This document shows positions 46,043 to 55,009 of a stretch of 64,000 bases of DNA, one piece after another. Where the stretch lies: positions 299,745-363,744 of the forward strand of contig NZ_JAMQGM010000001.1 of the NCBI RefSeq assembly GCF_023703325.1. Reading direction: 5' to 3'. Within the stretch, counting starts at the first letter, position 1; each line of letters starts with the position of its first letter. Origin of the DNA: Streptomyces meridianus (GTDB taxonomy: Bacteria; Actinomycetota; Actinomycetes; Streptomycetales; Streptomycetaceae). A program made the position numbers and the translations under genes. The notes beneath the pieces were generated by a model that did not search any database, was not told the DNA's origin, and worked only from the letters and a program-made list of their open reading frames with translations.

Positions 46043-46124
46043 GCGCCCGACGGCGCCGGGAACGGCCGGTCGCCGCAGGCGTCTCGCAGAGCGGTACCGC
46101 ACGGAAGCGGCCCGCCGGAGTCAG

Positions 46125-46130
46125 TACGCT
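46125..46130 (+). promoter_or_regulatory. -10 box, leaderless start of proA
   Basis: TACGCT lies seven bases before the ATG at 46138; no ribosome site is seen. Confidence 0.5.
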
Positions 46131-46137
46131 GGCACGC

Positions 46138-47460
46138 ATGACCAGCGTCTCCACGTCTCCCGCGACCGACCGGACCGCCCCGTCACCCGTCCTGGAGTGC
46201 GCCCGCCGGGCCCGGGGCGCGGCGGAGGCCCTCGCTCCGCTGCCGCGCGCCGCCAAGGACGCCGCACTGCTGGCGGTCGCGGACGCGCTGGAGTCCCGGG
46301 CCGCGGAGATCGTCGAGGCCAACGCCGGTGACGTCGCGCGGGCGCGTGAGACGGGAACGAGCGAGAGCGTCGTCGACCGGCTCACCCTGACCCCCGAGCG
46401 GGTGCGGGCCATGGCCTCCGATGTCCGGGACGTCGTCGCGCTGCCCGACCCCGTCGGCGAGGTGGTCCGCGGCTCCACGCTGCCGAACGGAATCGATCTG
46501 CGCCAGGTGCGGGTCCCGCTGGGTGTGGTCGGGATCGTCTACGAGGCGCGGCCCAACGTGACCGTCGATGCCGCCGCTCTTTGCGTCAAGTCGGGCAACG
46601 CCGTGCTGCTGCGCGGGTCCTCCTCCGCGTACGCATCCAACCGGGCCCTGGTGGCCGTGGTGCGGGACGCCGTCGCCGGTGCGGGTCTGCCCGCCGACGC
46701 GGTGCAGCTCGTCCCGGGCGAGAGCCGTGACTCCGTGCGCGAGCTCATGCGGGCGCGGGGCCTGGTGGACGTGCTGATCCCGCGCGGGGGTGCCTCGCTG
46801 ATCCGGACCGTCGTCGAGGAGTCCACGGTGCCGGTCATCGAGACGGGGACCGGCAACTGCCACGTGTACGTCGACGCCGGGGCCGACCTGCGGATGGCCC
46901 TGGACATCCTGCTGAACTCGAAGGCCCAGCGTCCCAGCGTGTGCAACGCGGCCGAGACACTGCTGGTGCACGAGGACATCGCCGCGGAGTTCCTGCCGCC
47001 GGCGCTCGCGGCGCTCGCCGGGGCCGGAGTCACCGTGCACGGCGACGAGCGGGTGGTGGCCGCGGCCGAGGCGGCCGGGACCTCGGCGCGGGTGGTGCCC
47101 GCCACTGCCGAGGACTGGGAGACCGAGTACCTGTCCTACGACATCGCCGCTGCCGTGGTCCCGTCGCTGGACGCCGCGGTGGCCCACATCCGAGAGTGGT
47201 CCTCCGGCCATACCGAGGCGATCGTCACCTCGTCGCAGAGCTCCGCCCGCCGGTTCACCCAGTTGGTCGATTCGACCACTGTCGCCGTGAACGCCTCGAC
47301 CCGTTTCACGGACGGCAGCGAGTTCGGTTTCGGCGCCGAGATCGGCATCTCGACGCAGAAACTGCACGCCCGGGGCCCGATGGGCCTGCCGGAGATGACC
47401 TCCACGAAGTACGTCGTCACCGGCGACGGGCACGTCCGCGGCGGGGTTCCCGGCTCCTGA
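46138..47460 (+). CDS. proA: Gamma-glutamyl phosphate reductase
   Basis: Reduces glutamyl phosphate to glutamate semialdehyde with NADPH in proline synthesis. The 440-residue aldehyde-dehydrogenase-fold protein has the NADPH-binding [19 protein letters not shown], the catalytic Cys in [15 protein letters not shown] and the C-terminal [20 protein letters not shown]. The ATG at 46138 ([12 protein letters not shown]) is preferred to an open frame extending to 45670, which overlaps proB. Confidence 0.96.
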   Translation: MTSVSTSPATDRTAPSPVLECARRARGAAEALAPLPRAAKDAALLAVADALESRAAEIVEANAGDVARARETGTSESVVDRLTLTPERVRAMASDVRDVVALPDPVGEVVRGSTLPNGIDLRQVRVPLGVVGIVYEARPNVTVDAAALCVKSGNAVLLRGSSSAYASNRALVAVVRDAVAGAGLPADAVQLVPGESRDSVRELMRARGLVDVLIPRGGASLIRTVVEESTVPVIETGTGNCHVYVDAGADLRMALDILLNSKAQRPSVCNAAETLLVHEDIAAEFLPPALAALAGAGVTVHGDERVVAAAEAAGTSARVVPATAEDWETEYLSYDIAAAVVPSLDAAVAHIREWSSGHTEAIVTSSQSSARRFTQLVDSTTVAVNASTRFTDGSEFGFGAEIGISTQKLHARGPMGLPEMTSTKYVVTGDGHVRGGVPGS

Positions 47461-47482
47461 CCGGCCCTGCAGGGTCCCGGTC
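47459..47482 (+). terminator. proA terminator
   Basis: GACCGG and CCGGTC enclose the palindrome CCCTGCAGGG, right at the proA stop. Confidence 0.5.
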
Positions 47483-47532
47483 CCCGGGGGCCCGTTGGCG
47501 TTCTTTCACTATCCAGCGGTGGTCGTGCGCCG

Positions 47533-47538
47533 TACGCT
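47533..47538 (+). promoter_or_regulatory. -10 box, leaderless start of the 47545 gene
   Basis: TACGCT lies six bases before the GTG at 47545. Confidence 0.45.
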
Positions 47539-47544
47539 GGACGG

Positions 47545-48132
47545 GTGCCGGACGATGTGGGGGGCAGGCCGTTCCCGGACGGTGACGAGCCCGACAGCCA
47601 CAGCCGCGGGGCAGCGGACGAGGAGTTCGCCTCCGTGGTCTTCGACGAGGCATTCGTCCGGTCCGCGCGCATCCACGAACCCACCGCGGCCGAGCGCAGT
47701 CTCCAGGCGGCGCAGGCCCGCGCGGAGGCCGACGCAGTCGGCGCCCTTTCCGCGCCGGGCCCCGCGGAGGACGAGTACCCCGAGGAGCTCCTCCCGCCGG
47801 ACATACACGGTTACGGCGACCCCGGGTACGCGGCCGACGGGCCGTACGGCCCTTACGGGGGAGCCCTGCGCCCCTACCGGGAACGGATCCGCTGGCACCG
47901 CCCCGTGGCCTGGTTGCTCGCCGTCGTGATGGGCATCGGGATGGTCGCGCTCGCGTTCACGGCCGTCTACCGCGGGGCCACGAACAGCCGGCAGACTCCG
48001 TCGCCGCCGCCGGCGACGACCGAGGTGGACCGCTCGCGTCCGGGTTCCCCCGCCGGACGGCCGGGCGCCGTCCCGTCGCTGCCGTCCGTGCCGGCCCCGC
48101 AGACGGTGTCCGCCATTCCCCGCGAACGCTGA
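47545..48132 (+). CDS. SVVFDE-motif single-pass membrane protein (short form)
   Basis: A 195-residue protein of unrecognised family. A cytosolic arm of about 115 residues contains EFASVVFDEAFVRSARIHEP at about 26-45, nearly repeated in the next gene. One helix spans about 122-141 (VAWLLAVVMGIGMVALAFTA), and a Pro/Ser-rich outer tail of about 50 residues follows. The repeat of the motif in tandem genes argues for a shared binding partner on the cytosolic side. It lies among genes for surface glycopolymer synthesis. Confidence 0.8.
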   Translation: MPDDVGGRPFPDGDEPDSHSRGAADEEFASVVFDEAFVRSARIHEPTAAERSLQAAQARAEADAVGALSAPGPAEDEYPEELLPPDIHGYGDPGYAADGPYGPYGGALRPYRERIRWHRPVAWLLAVVMGIGMVALAFTAVYRGATNSRQTPSPPPATTEVDRSRPGSPAGRPGAVPSLPSVPAPQTVSAIPRER

Positions 48133-48211
48133 TTCCAATCCTCTCTTCCCGGGCCGAAGTTGGTGGATTCTCCCGCGTTTAGGGGGTCTCCTTCCGACCC
48201 ACTCTGAAGGT

Positions 48212-49297
48212 ATGACCGGTCGTGGAGACCCACCCGAAGGGCCTCCCGAGGGCTTCCCGGGAGGTGGCGAGGACGAGTACCGATCCGTCGTCTTCGACGA
48301 GTCGTTCATCCGAGCTGCCCGCCTTCAGGAGTTCTCCGCACAGGAGCGGCTGACCGATCACTCCCCGGCCGTGCGCAGCCGCCGGTCCCGGGTGCGCGGT
48401 GGAGTGTCCCGGCAGCTGGTGGTGCTCGTCGTGCTGATCGCCCTGGCCTTCGGGACGGCCATCTACATGGGCGTGCGCCACCCGTACCAGGGAGCGGCGC
48501 CCGGTGTGTCGATCCCGATGAGGAGCACCGTCATCAGGCTGTCCCCGCCCGCGGCCGTCCCGGGGGCGACTCCGGCCGAGCTCTTCGAGCACAGCCCCGC
48601 GGCCGGGTTCCGGATCGGGTCCGAGGGGGTGAACCCGCCGATCGCCGGATCGACCGAGAGCTTCTCCGGCGGCCAGGTGATGGCCGCGCTGGACACCGCC
48701 CGGAAGTACGTCATCACCTCGGCGCTCGACCAGGAGGTGCTCACCGGCGGCGTCGTGCATCCGGTCCGCTCCCTGCTCGACGCGGGGCAGCTGGCGCAGT
48801 TCGACCGGAACATCGACCGGCCGAACGGCGATGCGGAGGCCGCCGCCACCGGCTGGCTCGTCCGTTTCGACCCCGCGACCACCGCCCTGGCCGACCGGAG
48901 GATCAGGGTGCGCGGCTCGTTCGACGTCGAACAGGCCGGGCCGGACCATCTGGAGGTCACCTCCGACCACACCTTCGTGTACGCGCTGCGGCCGGTCGAC
49001 CGAGCCCGGGCCGGGACGGACGAGGCGTCGCTGTTCACCGTGCGCCGCGAACTGCGGTTCCGCTTCGACCGCGAGGACCTGCGCCTGCACCATGCGGAAC
49101 TGCTGCAGAGCCGGCTCCAGGCGGGGCCCGTCTCGTGCGGATCCGACCAGGCAGGTCATCTGAAGCCACTGTTCGCCGGGCAGAAGGACAGCGGGAAGGG
49201 CCCGGCAGGCACCGACCCCTACCGGACGGGCGGAGCCGGCGCGTCGCTGTGCGGCGTCCTCGCGCCGGAGGCCCAGCCGCGGCTGCCCGCGCGCTGA
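48212..49297 (+). CDS. SVVFDE-motif membrane protein (long form)
   Basis: A 361-residue protein. The cytosolic arm of about 65 residues carries EYRSVVFDESFIRAARLQEF at about 22-41. One helix (about 69-87, QLVVLVVLIALAFGTAIYM) precedes an extracytoplasmic domain of about 270 residues with two Cys near the C terminus. The related neighbour lacks that domain. A homologous pair in S. coelicolor lies in the same cluster and has been linked, as I recall, to sporulation-wall proteins; I cannot verify this here. It converges on the M48 peptidase gene with 13 bases between. Confidence 0.82.
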   Translation: MTGRGDPPEGPPEGFPGGGEDEYRSVVFDESFIRAARLQEFSAQERLTDHSPAVRSRRSRVRGGVSRQLVVLVVLIALAFGTAIYMGVRHPYQGAAPGVSIPMRSTVIRLSPPAAVPGATPAELFEHSPAAGFRIGSEGVNPPIAGSTESFSGGQVMAALDTARKYVITSALDQEVLTGGVVHPVRSLLDAGQLAQFDRNIDRPNGDAEAAATGWLVRFDPATTALADRRIRVRGSFDVEQAGPDHLEVTSDHTFVYALRPVDRARAGTDEASLFTVRRELRFRFDREDLRLHHAELLQSRLQAGPVSCGSDQAGHLKPLFAGQKDSGKGPAGTDPYRTGGAGASLCGVLAPEAQPRLPAR

Positions 49298-49310
49298 CCC
49301 GGAACGGCCG

Positions 49311-50471
49311 CTACTCCCCGCCTTCCGGGGGCCGCGTTCCGTCCGGCGGGCCGTCGCCCCGCCGGTCGCCGCCGTGCGGACCGGTGTCGCGGTCACGGCC
49401 CGTGCCGTCCGTGTCCGCCCTGCCTGCGCCCGGGCCGCCGTCGCGGTCCGGGCGGCCGGTGAAGACGTCCCGCAACCTCCCGCCCAGCTCACCCGCGCCG
49501 TCCGCGATGTCCCGGATCAGGCCGCTCAACGGGTCCGTGCCGGACCGTACGGCGTCCCGGTAGTGGCTCGCCGACTCCCTCATCGAGTCGCCGAGGGACG
49601 CATCCTTGTCGTCCTCACGCCGTGGATACCGGCCGTCCATGATCCGCCGGTGCTCGTCACCCTCGGCCCATCGCCTCAGCTCGGCCGCCCGGACCGTCGT
49701 GAACGGATGGCTGCGCGGCAGCAGGTTCATGACCTTGAGGACGGAGTCCCGCAGGTCCCCGCCCGCCGCGTACTCGTCGGCCTGTTCCAGGAAAGCGTCC
49801 ACGTTCATCTCGTGCAGGTGGCTGCCTCCGGCGAGTTTCATCAGGGTGCGCACCGACACCTGCAGATCCTGGCCCACGAGCAGCCCGGCCCGGTCCGCCG
49901 ACAGCTCGGACTTGCGGAACCACTCGCGCAGCGCCGTCACGACGGACATGAGAGCCACGTTGCCGAGCGGAATCCAGGCGACCTTCGGGGCGAGGTTCGT
50001 GACGAACAGCAGGATCGTCCGGTAGACGGCGTGGCCGGAGAGCGCATGACCGACCTCGTGCCCGAGGGCCGTTCGCATCTCCCGTTCGTCCAGCAGCCCG
50101 ACCAGCCCGGTCGTCACGACGATCACCGGTTCGTCCAGCCCGATGCACATGGCCTCCGGACGCGGATCCTGGGCGACGAAGAGCGGGGGGACCTTCTCCA
50201 GGTCCAGGACGTAACAGGCATCGCGCAGGGCGGCGTCCAGCAGCGGGAACTGCCGTTCGCCGGCCCGTACCGAGTCCGACAGGAGCAGCAGTTTCAGGCT
50301 GCGCTCGGGCAGCAGTGCGCTCAGCGCCCTGAACACGGTGTCGAAGCCGCTCAGCCTGCGCAGTGCCACCAGTGCGGAACGGTCCGCCGGATGCTCGTAG
50401 GCCCGGGACGATATCCCCGGAAACCGCCTGCGTGCCTGTCTCGGCCCGGACTTCCGGCCGTTGTCGTCCAT
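49311..50471 (-). CDS. M48-family zinc metallopeptidase
   Basis: A 386-residue peptidase. The zinc site HEVGH is at residues 138-142, with the third ligand Glu in ELSADRAG about 45 residues later. Hydrophobic segments around residues 150-180 suggest membrane association, as in HtpX/Ste24 relatives. The last 50 residues are Gly/Asp/Arg-rich. The ATG at 50471 has GGAGGAGA upstream. M48 peptidases act in membrane-protein quality control; the substrate is unknown. Confidence 0.87.
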   Translation of the reverse strand: MDDNGRKSGPRQARRRFPGISSRAYEHPADRSALVALRRLSGFDTVFRALSALLPERSLKLLLLSDSVRAGERQFPLLDAALRDACYVLDLEKVPPLFVAQDPRPEAMCIGLDEPVIVVTTGLVGLLDEREMRTALGHEVGHALSGHAVYRTILLFVTNLAPKVAWIPLGNVALMSVVTALREWFRKSELSADRAGLLVGQDLQVSVRTLMKLAGGSHLHEMNVDAFLEQADEYAAGGDLRDSVLKVMNLLPRSHPFTTVRAAELRRWAEGDEHRRIMDGRYPRREDDKDASLGDSMRESASHYRDAVRSGTDPLSGLIRDIADGAGELGGRLRDVFTGRPDRDGGPGAGRADTDGTGRDRDTGPHGGDRRGDGPPDGTRPPEGGE

Positions 50472-50636
50472 GTGATCTCCTCCAGCCGGCAGAGGCAGGT
50501 GCCGCGTCCCGCTGTCCAGCCTAGGAGTGCGCGGGGCCGTGCGCGCCGGGTTGCGGCGGGATTCCGCGGACGGAGGCCCCGCAGCCGTCCCGGCGGCAAC
50601 GGCCGTCCCCGGGGCCGGCGACGCGGCGCGCGTCGT

Positions 50637-50642
50637 TACCGT
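50637..50642 (+). promoter_or_regulatory. -10 box, leaderless start of the 50649 gene
   Basis: TACCGT lies six bases before the ATG at 50649. Confidence 0.4.
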
Positions 50643-50648
50643 GGAGCC

Positions 50649-50795
50649 ATGCCGGAATTCACTGCACCGCTCGTCGCCGCGGCCGCGCCGGAGGGACCGG
50701 GCCTGACACTGCGGATCCTCGTCGTCGCCTCCGTCGTCGGCGTCGCCCTCCTCGCCTGGTTCCTGCTGCGCGGCTATGGCGGCCACGACCGCTGA
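50649..50795 (+). CDS. 48-residue single-pass membrane protein
   Basis: A tiny protein, MPEFTAPLVAAAAPEG followed by one helix (about residues 21-40, RILVVASVVGVALLAWFLL) and the tail RGYGGHDR. It has no recognised family. The reading frame has an ATG start with a leaderless-type promoter and a normal GC-biased third position. It is divergent from the M48 gene and precedes another tiny membrane protein. Confidence 0.65.
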   Translation: MPEFTAPLVAAAAPEGPGLTLRILVVASVVGVALLAWFLLRGYGGHDR

Positions 50796-50925
50796 GCCGC
50801 CGGCCGGGAGGACCGGGCCGGAACGTGCCCCGGAGTCGGCGTGGGCCCGCCGGCCGGTGCCGCATACGATGAGGGCGCGCTCCGAGCGCCCGTGACCGAC
50901 GACAACCCGGATAGGCCTGCCGACG

Positions 50926-51090
50926 ATGAGTCTTCCCAGCTCCGCCAACGCCCTGGTCGCCCTCGCCGCCGAAGGCGGCGAACACGGCGGCGAGCACGCC
51001 AGCCTGAGCCCGTACCTCACCGGTGGCGGCGCGCTGTTCGCCCTGCTGCTCCTGCTGTGGATCACCACCCGCTTCAACCGGGACCGCTGA
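50926..51090 (+). CDS. 54-residue single-pass membrane protein
   Basis: A tiny protein starting [20 protein letters not shown], with an acidic/His patch GGEHGGEH, then a helix at about residues 33-47 ([15 protein letters not shown]) and the basic end RFNRDR. No family is recognised, but the composition and placement before nadD look conserved-gene-like. A TAGGCC eight bases before the ATG may act as -10. It is shorter than most gene-calling limits. Confidence 0.65.
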   Translation: MSLPSSANALVALAAEGGEHGGEHASLSPYLTGGGALFALLLLLWITTRFNRDR

Positions 51091-51120
51091 GGCGGCAACG
51101 GGCGCCCGGACCGGGGAAAG

Positions 51121-51126
51121 TAGGCT
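51121..51126 (+). promoter_or_regulatory. -10 box, leaderless start of nadD
   Basis: TAGGCT lies eight bases before the ATG at 51135. Confidence 0.45.
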
Positions 51127-51134
51127 CTGCATCC

Positions 51135-51755
51135 ATGGGAGAGCAGGAGGGGCCGACCACCGGTCCGGCCAGGCGGCGGCTCGGTGTGATGGGCGGGACG
51201 TTCGATCCCATCCACCACGGGCACCTCGTCGCAGCCAGTGAGGTGGCGGCGCACTTCCACCTCGACGAAGTGGTCTTCGTGCCGACGGGACAGCCCTGGC
51301 AGAAGAGCCACACCACGGTCTCGCCGGCCGAGGACCGCTACCTGATGACGGTCATCGCCACGGCGTCGAACCCGCAGTTCTCCGTGAGCCGGATCGACAT
51401 CGACCGGGGCGGCAAGACGTACACGATCGACACGCTCCGCGATCTGCATGCCATGAACCCGGATGCGGAGCTGTTCTTCATCACCGGGGCCGACGCCCTC
51501 TCGCAGATCCTCAGCTGGCGGAACGCGGAGGAACTGTTCTCTCTCGCACATTTCATCGGAGTCACCCGGCCCGGTCACGTACTCTCCGACGACGGACTGC
51601 CCGTGGGCAAGGTCTCGCTGGTGGAGGTTCCCGCGCTGGCGATCTCGTCCACCGGCTGCCGTGCGCGGGTGGCCCGGCGGGACCCGGTCTGGTACCTGGT
51701 GCCGGACGGTGTGGTGCGCTACATCGACAAGCGAGGGCTGTACCGCGACGGCTGA
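51135..51755 (+). CDS. nadD: Nicotinate-nucleotide adenylyltransferase
   Basis: Forms deamido-NAD from nicotinate mononucleotide and ATP. The 206-residue protein has the nucleotidyltransferase [17 protein letters not shown] at about residues 20-36 and the C-terminal [11 protein letters not shown]. The ATG at 51135 ([10 protein letters not shown]) is a short extension before the conserved core; the upstream open frame to 50841 has no homology. The LCP gene follows after 44 bases, and rsfS beyond it, the common nadD-lytR-rsfS order. Confidence 0.95.
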   Translation: MGEQEGPTTGPARRRLGVMGGTFDPIHHGHLVAASEVAAHFHLDEVVFVPTGQPWQKSHTTVSPAEDRYLMTVIATASNPQFSVSRIDIDRGGKTYTIDTLRDLHAMNPDAELFFITGADALSQILSWRNAEELFSLAHFIGVTRPGHVLSDDGLPVGKVSLVEVPALAISSTGCRARVARRDPVWYLVPDGVVRYIDKRGLYRDG

Positions 51756-51799
51756 GTCCGGTGGCATTGACGTACGGGGCGCCATGGGAAGGGGCACTG

Positions 51800-53542
51800 G
51801 TGAACGACGCACACTCCGCGCCGTACGGCTCGGGAGGGCCGGACGACGGCCGGGACCCGTACGGCCAGGATCCCTACCGGCGCGACGGCTACGCCCGTCA
51901 CGGAGAAGGCGCGGACGGCGGGGGCCATCCGCAGGACCCGTACGCCGAGCCGTACCCCGCCGAGGGTTACGGACCGCAGCACTACCAGCAGCCCTACGGC
52001 CGGCGGCAGTCCGACGGCCGCGGGCAGAGCGGACAGCCGCAGGGCGGCTACGATCCCTACGGGCAACAGGCGCCCGCCCACGATCCCTACGGGCAGCAGC
52101 AGTACCCGCCGCAGCAGAGTTACGCCGCCTCGGTGCCCCCGCAGGCCCCGCACCCACCGCGGCGGACCGGCGTCCCCGTGGACGAGCAGCAGTGGGTCCC
52201 GCAGCAGCGGTCGGCGCGCCCCGGAGCGGAGCCCGGCCCGGGGCCGGACGGGCGGCCCGGCGGTCCGGACGCCCCCGGTGACGACGGGTACCGCACCGAG
52301 CAGTTCGCGTTCGTCGAGGATCCGGACGAAGGCGCGGACGACGTCATCGACTGGCTGAAGTTCGCCGAGACCCGCACCGAGCGCCGGGACGAGCGCAAGC
52401 GCAAGAACCGCAACCGCGTGATCGCCCTGGTCGTCGTGCTGGTGATCGCGGCCGCGAGCGCCGTGGGCTACCTCTGGTACACCGGCAAGATCCCCGGCAT
52501 GGTCACCGGACCGGCCGCCGGAAAGCAGGCCGGAGCCGTGCAACAGCGCGACGTGGTGGTCGTCCATCTCCGCGACACCAAGGGCAGCGGCTCGGCCACG
52601 GTCCTGCTGGTCGACAACGAGACGATGAAGCAGGGCACCACCGTCCTGCTCCCCAACTCCACACGGGTCTCCACCGAGGACGGCGGAGTCACCACGCTCG
52701 CCAAGTCGGTCGAGGACGAAGGCGCGCAGCCCACCCGCGAGTCGCTCGGCACACTCCTCGGAGCCGACATCAAGGGAACGTGGCGCCTCGACACCCCGTA
52801 CCTGGAGAACCTCGTCGAGCTGGTCGGCGGCATCACCGTGCACACGAACGCGGAGGTGCCGGCCGCGAAGAAGGGCGAGGAGCCGCTGGTGAAGCGTGGC
52901 CGCAGCCAGAGCCTCAACGGCCAGGCGGCTGTCGGATACGCGACGCTCTCCCGTCCCGGTGAGCCGCAGACCAAGCAGCTGGAGCGGTTCGGGCAGGTCA
53001 TGCACGCCGTGCTGCGCAAGATCTCCAGCGAGCCCGAGGCGGCCACGACCACCGTGCGCTCTCTCAGCCAGATCCCGGACCCCTCGCTGTCGGAGGCCCA
53101 GCTCGGCGCGCTCCTCGCCCGGCTCGGAGAGCAGGCGAAGACCGGCGCGTACAGCACCGAACTGCTGCCCGTGCAGCCCGACGGCACCCTGGGCGAAGCG
53201 GCCAAGGAGGGGCTGGTCAAGGAGGTGCTGGGCGGGACCGTCCGGAACACGGACGGCGACGCGGCGCCGCGCATCGGCGTCCGCAACGCCACCGGGAACG
53301 CCGCGCTGTCCAACACGGCCCGGGCCGACCTCGTCAACGGCGGCTACACCTTCGTGGACGGCGGAGCGGCGGACACCGCCCTGGCCCGCTCGCAGGTGCG
53401 CTACGCGGACGCGGCCATGCGGGCCAAGGCGGTCGAGGCAGCGAAGACCCTGGGGCTCCCGGAGAACTCGGTGCGCAAGGGCCGGGTGGCGGCGAACGCC
53501 GACGTGAGCGTGATCCTCGGAAGCGACTACCGGGCCGGATGA
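51800..53542 (+). CDS. LytR-CpsA-Psr (LCP) glycopolymer transferase
   Basis: Attaches glycopolymers to peptidoglycan. The 580-residue protein has a long Tyr/Gln/Gly/Pro-rich cytosolic arm (residues 1 to about 165), one helix (about 207-227), an LCP domain (about 245-430: LLVDNETMKQGTTVLLPNST, LDTPYLENLVELVGGI) and a C-terminal LytR_C domain from about 490. The GTG at 51800 follows GGGAAGGGG; GTG 51761 is weaker. The S. coelicolor homologue in this position, PdtA, is reported to be needed for proper sporulation. The target polymer may be made by the TagF-like protein. Confidence 0.88.
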   Translation: MNDAHSAPYGSGGPDDGRDPYGQDPYRRDGYARHGEGADGGGHPQDPYAEPYPAEGYGPQHYQQPYGRRQSDGRGQSGQPQGGYDPYGQQAPAHDPYGQQQYPPQQSYAASVPPQAPHPPRRTGVPVDEQQWVPQQRSARPGAEPGPGPDGRPGGPDAPGDDGYRTEQFAFVEDPDEGADDVIDWLKFAETRTERRDERKRKNRNRVIALVVVLVIAAASAVGYLWYTGKIPGMVTGPAAGKQAGAVQQRDVVVVHLRDTKGSGSATVLLVDNETMKQGTTVLLPNSTRVSTEDGGVTTLAKSVEDEGAQPTRESLGTLLGADIKGTWRLDTPYLENLVELVGGITVHTNAEVPAAKKGEEPLVKRGRSQSLNGQAAVGYATLSRPGEPQTKQLERFGQVMHAVLRKISSEPEAATTTVRSLSQIPDPSLSEAQLGALLARLGEQAKTGAYSTELLPVQPDGTLGEAAKEGLVKEVLGGTVRNTDGDAAPRIGVRNATGNAALSNTARADLVNGGYTFVDGGAADTALARSQVRYADAAMRAKAVEAAKTLGLPENSVRKGRVAANADVSVILGSDYRAG

Positions 53543-53617
53543 GGTGAGGGGGCCGGTGCTGTCGGCGGGGCGTGAGACCCTGGACCGGTACCTGCCCCCG
53601 ATCCGAAAGCATGGCTT

Positions 53618-54043
53618 GTGACCGCCACGGACCGCTCCATCGAGCTGATCAACGCTGCCGCGCAGGCGGCCGCCGACAAGCTCGCGCACGACATCATCGC
53701 CTACGACGTCAGCGACGTCCTCTCCATCACGGACGCCTTCCTGCTGGCGTCGGCTCCCAGCGACCGCCAGGTCAAGTCGATCGTCGACGAGATCGAGGAG
53801 GTGCTGAACAAGAAGCTCGGGGCCAAGCCGGTACGCCGTGAGGGCGACCGTGAGGCGCGCTGGGTGCTCCTCGACTACGTCGACATCGTCGTCCACGTCC
53901 AGCACAGCGAGGAGCGGGTGTTCTACGCGCTGGAGCGCCTGTGGAAGGACTGTCCGGAGATCGAGCTTCCCGCTGACGCCCGGGCGACCCGGGGCAAGGC
54001 TGCCGAGCACCGAGCCGCGCAGCCGGACGGGGAGCAGAGCTGA
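53618..54043 (+). CDS. rsfS: Ribosomal silencing factor
   Basis: Binds L14 and blocks subunit joining under starvation. The 141-residue protein has the family core AYDVSDVLSITDAFLLAS, VRREGDREARWVLLDYVDIVVHV and YALERLWKD. The C-terminal 25 residues are a variable basic/acidic tail. GTG start at 53618. Its stop overlaps the CTG start of the phosphatase gene (CTGA), so the two are translationally coupled. Confidence 0.95.
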   Translation: MTATDRSIELINAAAQAAADKLAHDIIAYDVSDVLSITDAFLLASAPSDRQVKSIVDEIEEVLNKKLGAKPVRREGDREARWVLLDYVDIVVHVQHSEERVFYALERLWKDCPEIELPADARATRGKAAEHRAAQPDGEQS

Positions 54044-54693
54044 ACGGGAGCAAGGGCGGCCGCGGTCGTCGCATCGTCCTGTGGCGGCACGGTCAGACGT
54101 CCTGGAACCTGGAGCGGCGTTTCCAGGGAACGACCGACATCGCCCTCACCGAGGACGGGATCAACCAGGCGCGGCGCTCCGCCCGGCTGCTGGCGGCCCT
54201 CGATCCCGACCAGATCATCGCCTCCGACCTGAGCCGGGCGGCGGACACCGCCGGGGAACTCGCGGTCATCACCGGCCTGACGGTCTCGCACCACGAGGAA
54301 CTGCGGGAGACTTACGCGGGAGAGTGGCAGGGGCTCACCCACGACGAGATCGTCGAACGGTACGGCGAGCAGTACGCGGCGTGGAAGCGCGGCGATCCGG
54401 TGCGGCGCGGCGGTGGTGAGCTGGAGACCGAGGTCGCCGACCGCGCGGCCCCCGTCGTCGGGCGCCATGCGGACAAGCTGCCGGACGGCGGCACCCTCGT
54501 GGTGGTCAGCCACGGCGGCACGATCCGGACGACCATCGGCCGGCTGCTGGGCCTGGAGCCGGGAAGCTGGGAGGCGCTGGGCGGCCTCACCAACTGCTGC
54601 TGGTCGGTTCTGGGCGAGGGCGCCCGGGGCTGGCGGCTGCTCGAGCACAACGCCGGAACGCTGCCGGAGCCGGTGCTCGGCGACGACGACTGA
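54040..54693 (+). CDS. Histidine phosphatase (phosphoglycerate mutase-like), CTG start
   Basis: A 217-residue member of the phosphoglycerate-mutase superfamily: the phospho-acceptor His is His17 in LWRHGQTSWN, with ELRETYAGEWQG and VVSHGGTIR further on. No ATG or GTG precedes the catalytic motif in this frame. The CTG at 54040, overlapping the rsfS TGA, has GGGGAG at 54028-54033 six bases upstream and is the best start. Substrates of this group vary widely. A hairpin at 54725-54745 follows the stop. Confidence 0.88.
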   Translation: MNGSKGGRGRRIVLWRHGQTSWNLERRFQGTTDIALTEDGINQARRSARLLAALDPDQIIASDLSRAADTAGELAVITGLTVSHHEELRETYAGEWQGLTHDEIVERYGEQYAAWKRGDPVRRGGGELETEVADRAAPVVGRHADKLPDGGTLVVVSHGGTIRTTIGRLLGLEPGSWEALGGLTNCCWSVLGEGARGWRLLEHNAGTLPEPVLGDDD

Positions 54694-54724
54694 GCCGGTC
54701 CGGACCGGACTCGTGCGGGGCCCG

Positions 54725-54745
54725 GCCCGGATTTCGCATCCGGGC
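54725..54745 (+). terminator. Terminator after the phosphatase gene
   Basis: GCCCGGAT/ATCCGGGC forms a perfect eight-bp stem with loop TTCGC. Confidence 0.7.
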
Positions 54746-54808
54746 TGGTCACCGGTTAAGCTTCTTCTCGTTCACAGCGCAGCGGTGAGAACCGCAAGCT
54801 GAGAGCGC

Positions 54809-54881
54809 GGGGCTATAGCTCAGTTGGTAGAGCGCCTGCATGGCATGCAGGAGGTCAGGAGTTCAATTCTCCTTAGCTCCA
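54809..54881 (+). tRNA. tRNA-Ala (GGC), copy 1
   Basis: GGGGCTA pairs with TAGCTCC, with the G3-U70 wobble that marks tRNA-Ala. The anticodon loop ATGGCAT gives GGC. CCA is not encoded. It is identical to the copy at 56927. Confidence 0.97.
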
Positions 54882-54892
54882 CAGTCTCGTTC

Positions 54893-54922
54893 GATCCCGT
54901 CTCCCGCTGAGGAGGCGGGATC
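54893..54922 (+). terminator. Terminator of tRNA-Ala copy 1
   Basis: GATCCCGTCTCC pairs with GGAGGCGGGATC (one G-U) around CGCTGA. Confidence 0.72.
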
Positions 54923-55009
54923 GCTGCTTTCCGCGAAAGATGACGGTCGCACTGACCGCACACGCCGTGCCGTGACAGAATCGGACGGCCGAAGTGGAGG
55001 GAGAGCGTG

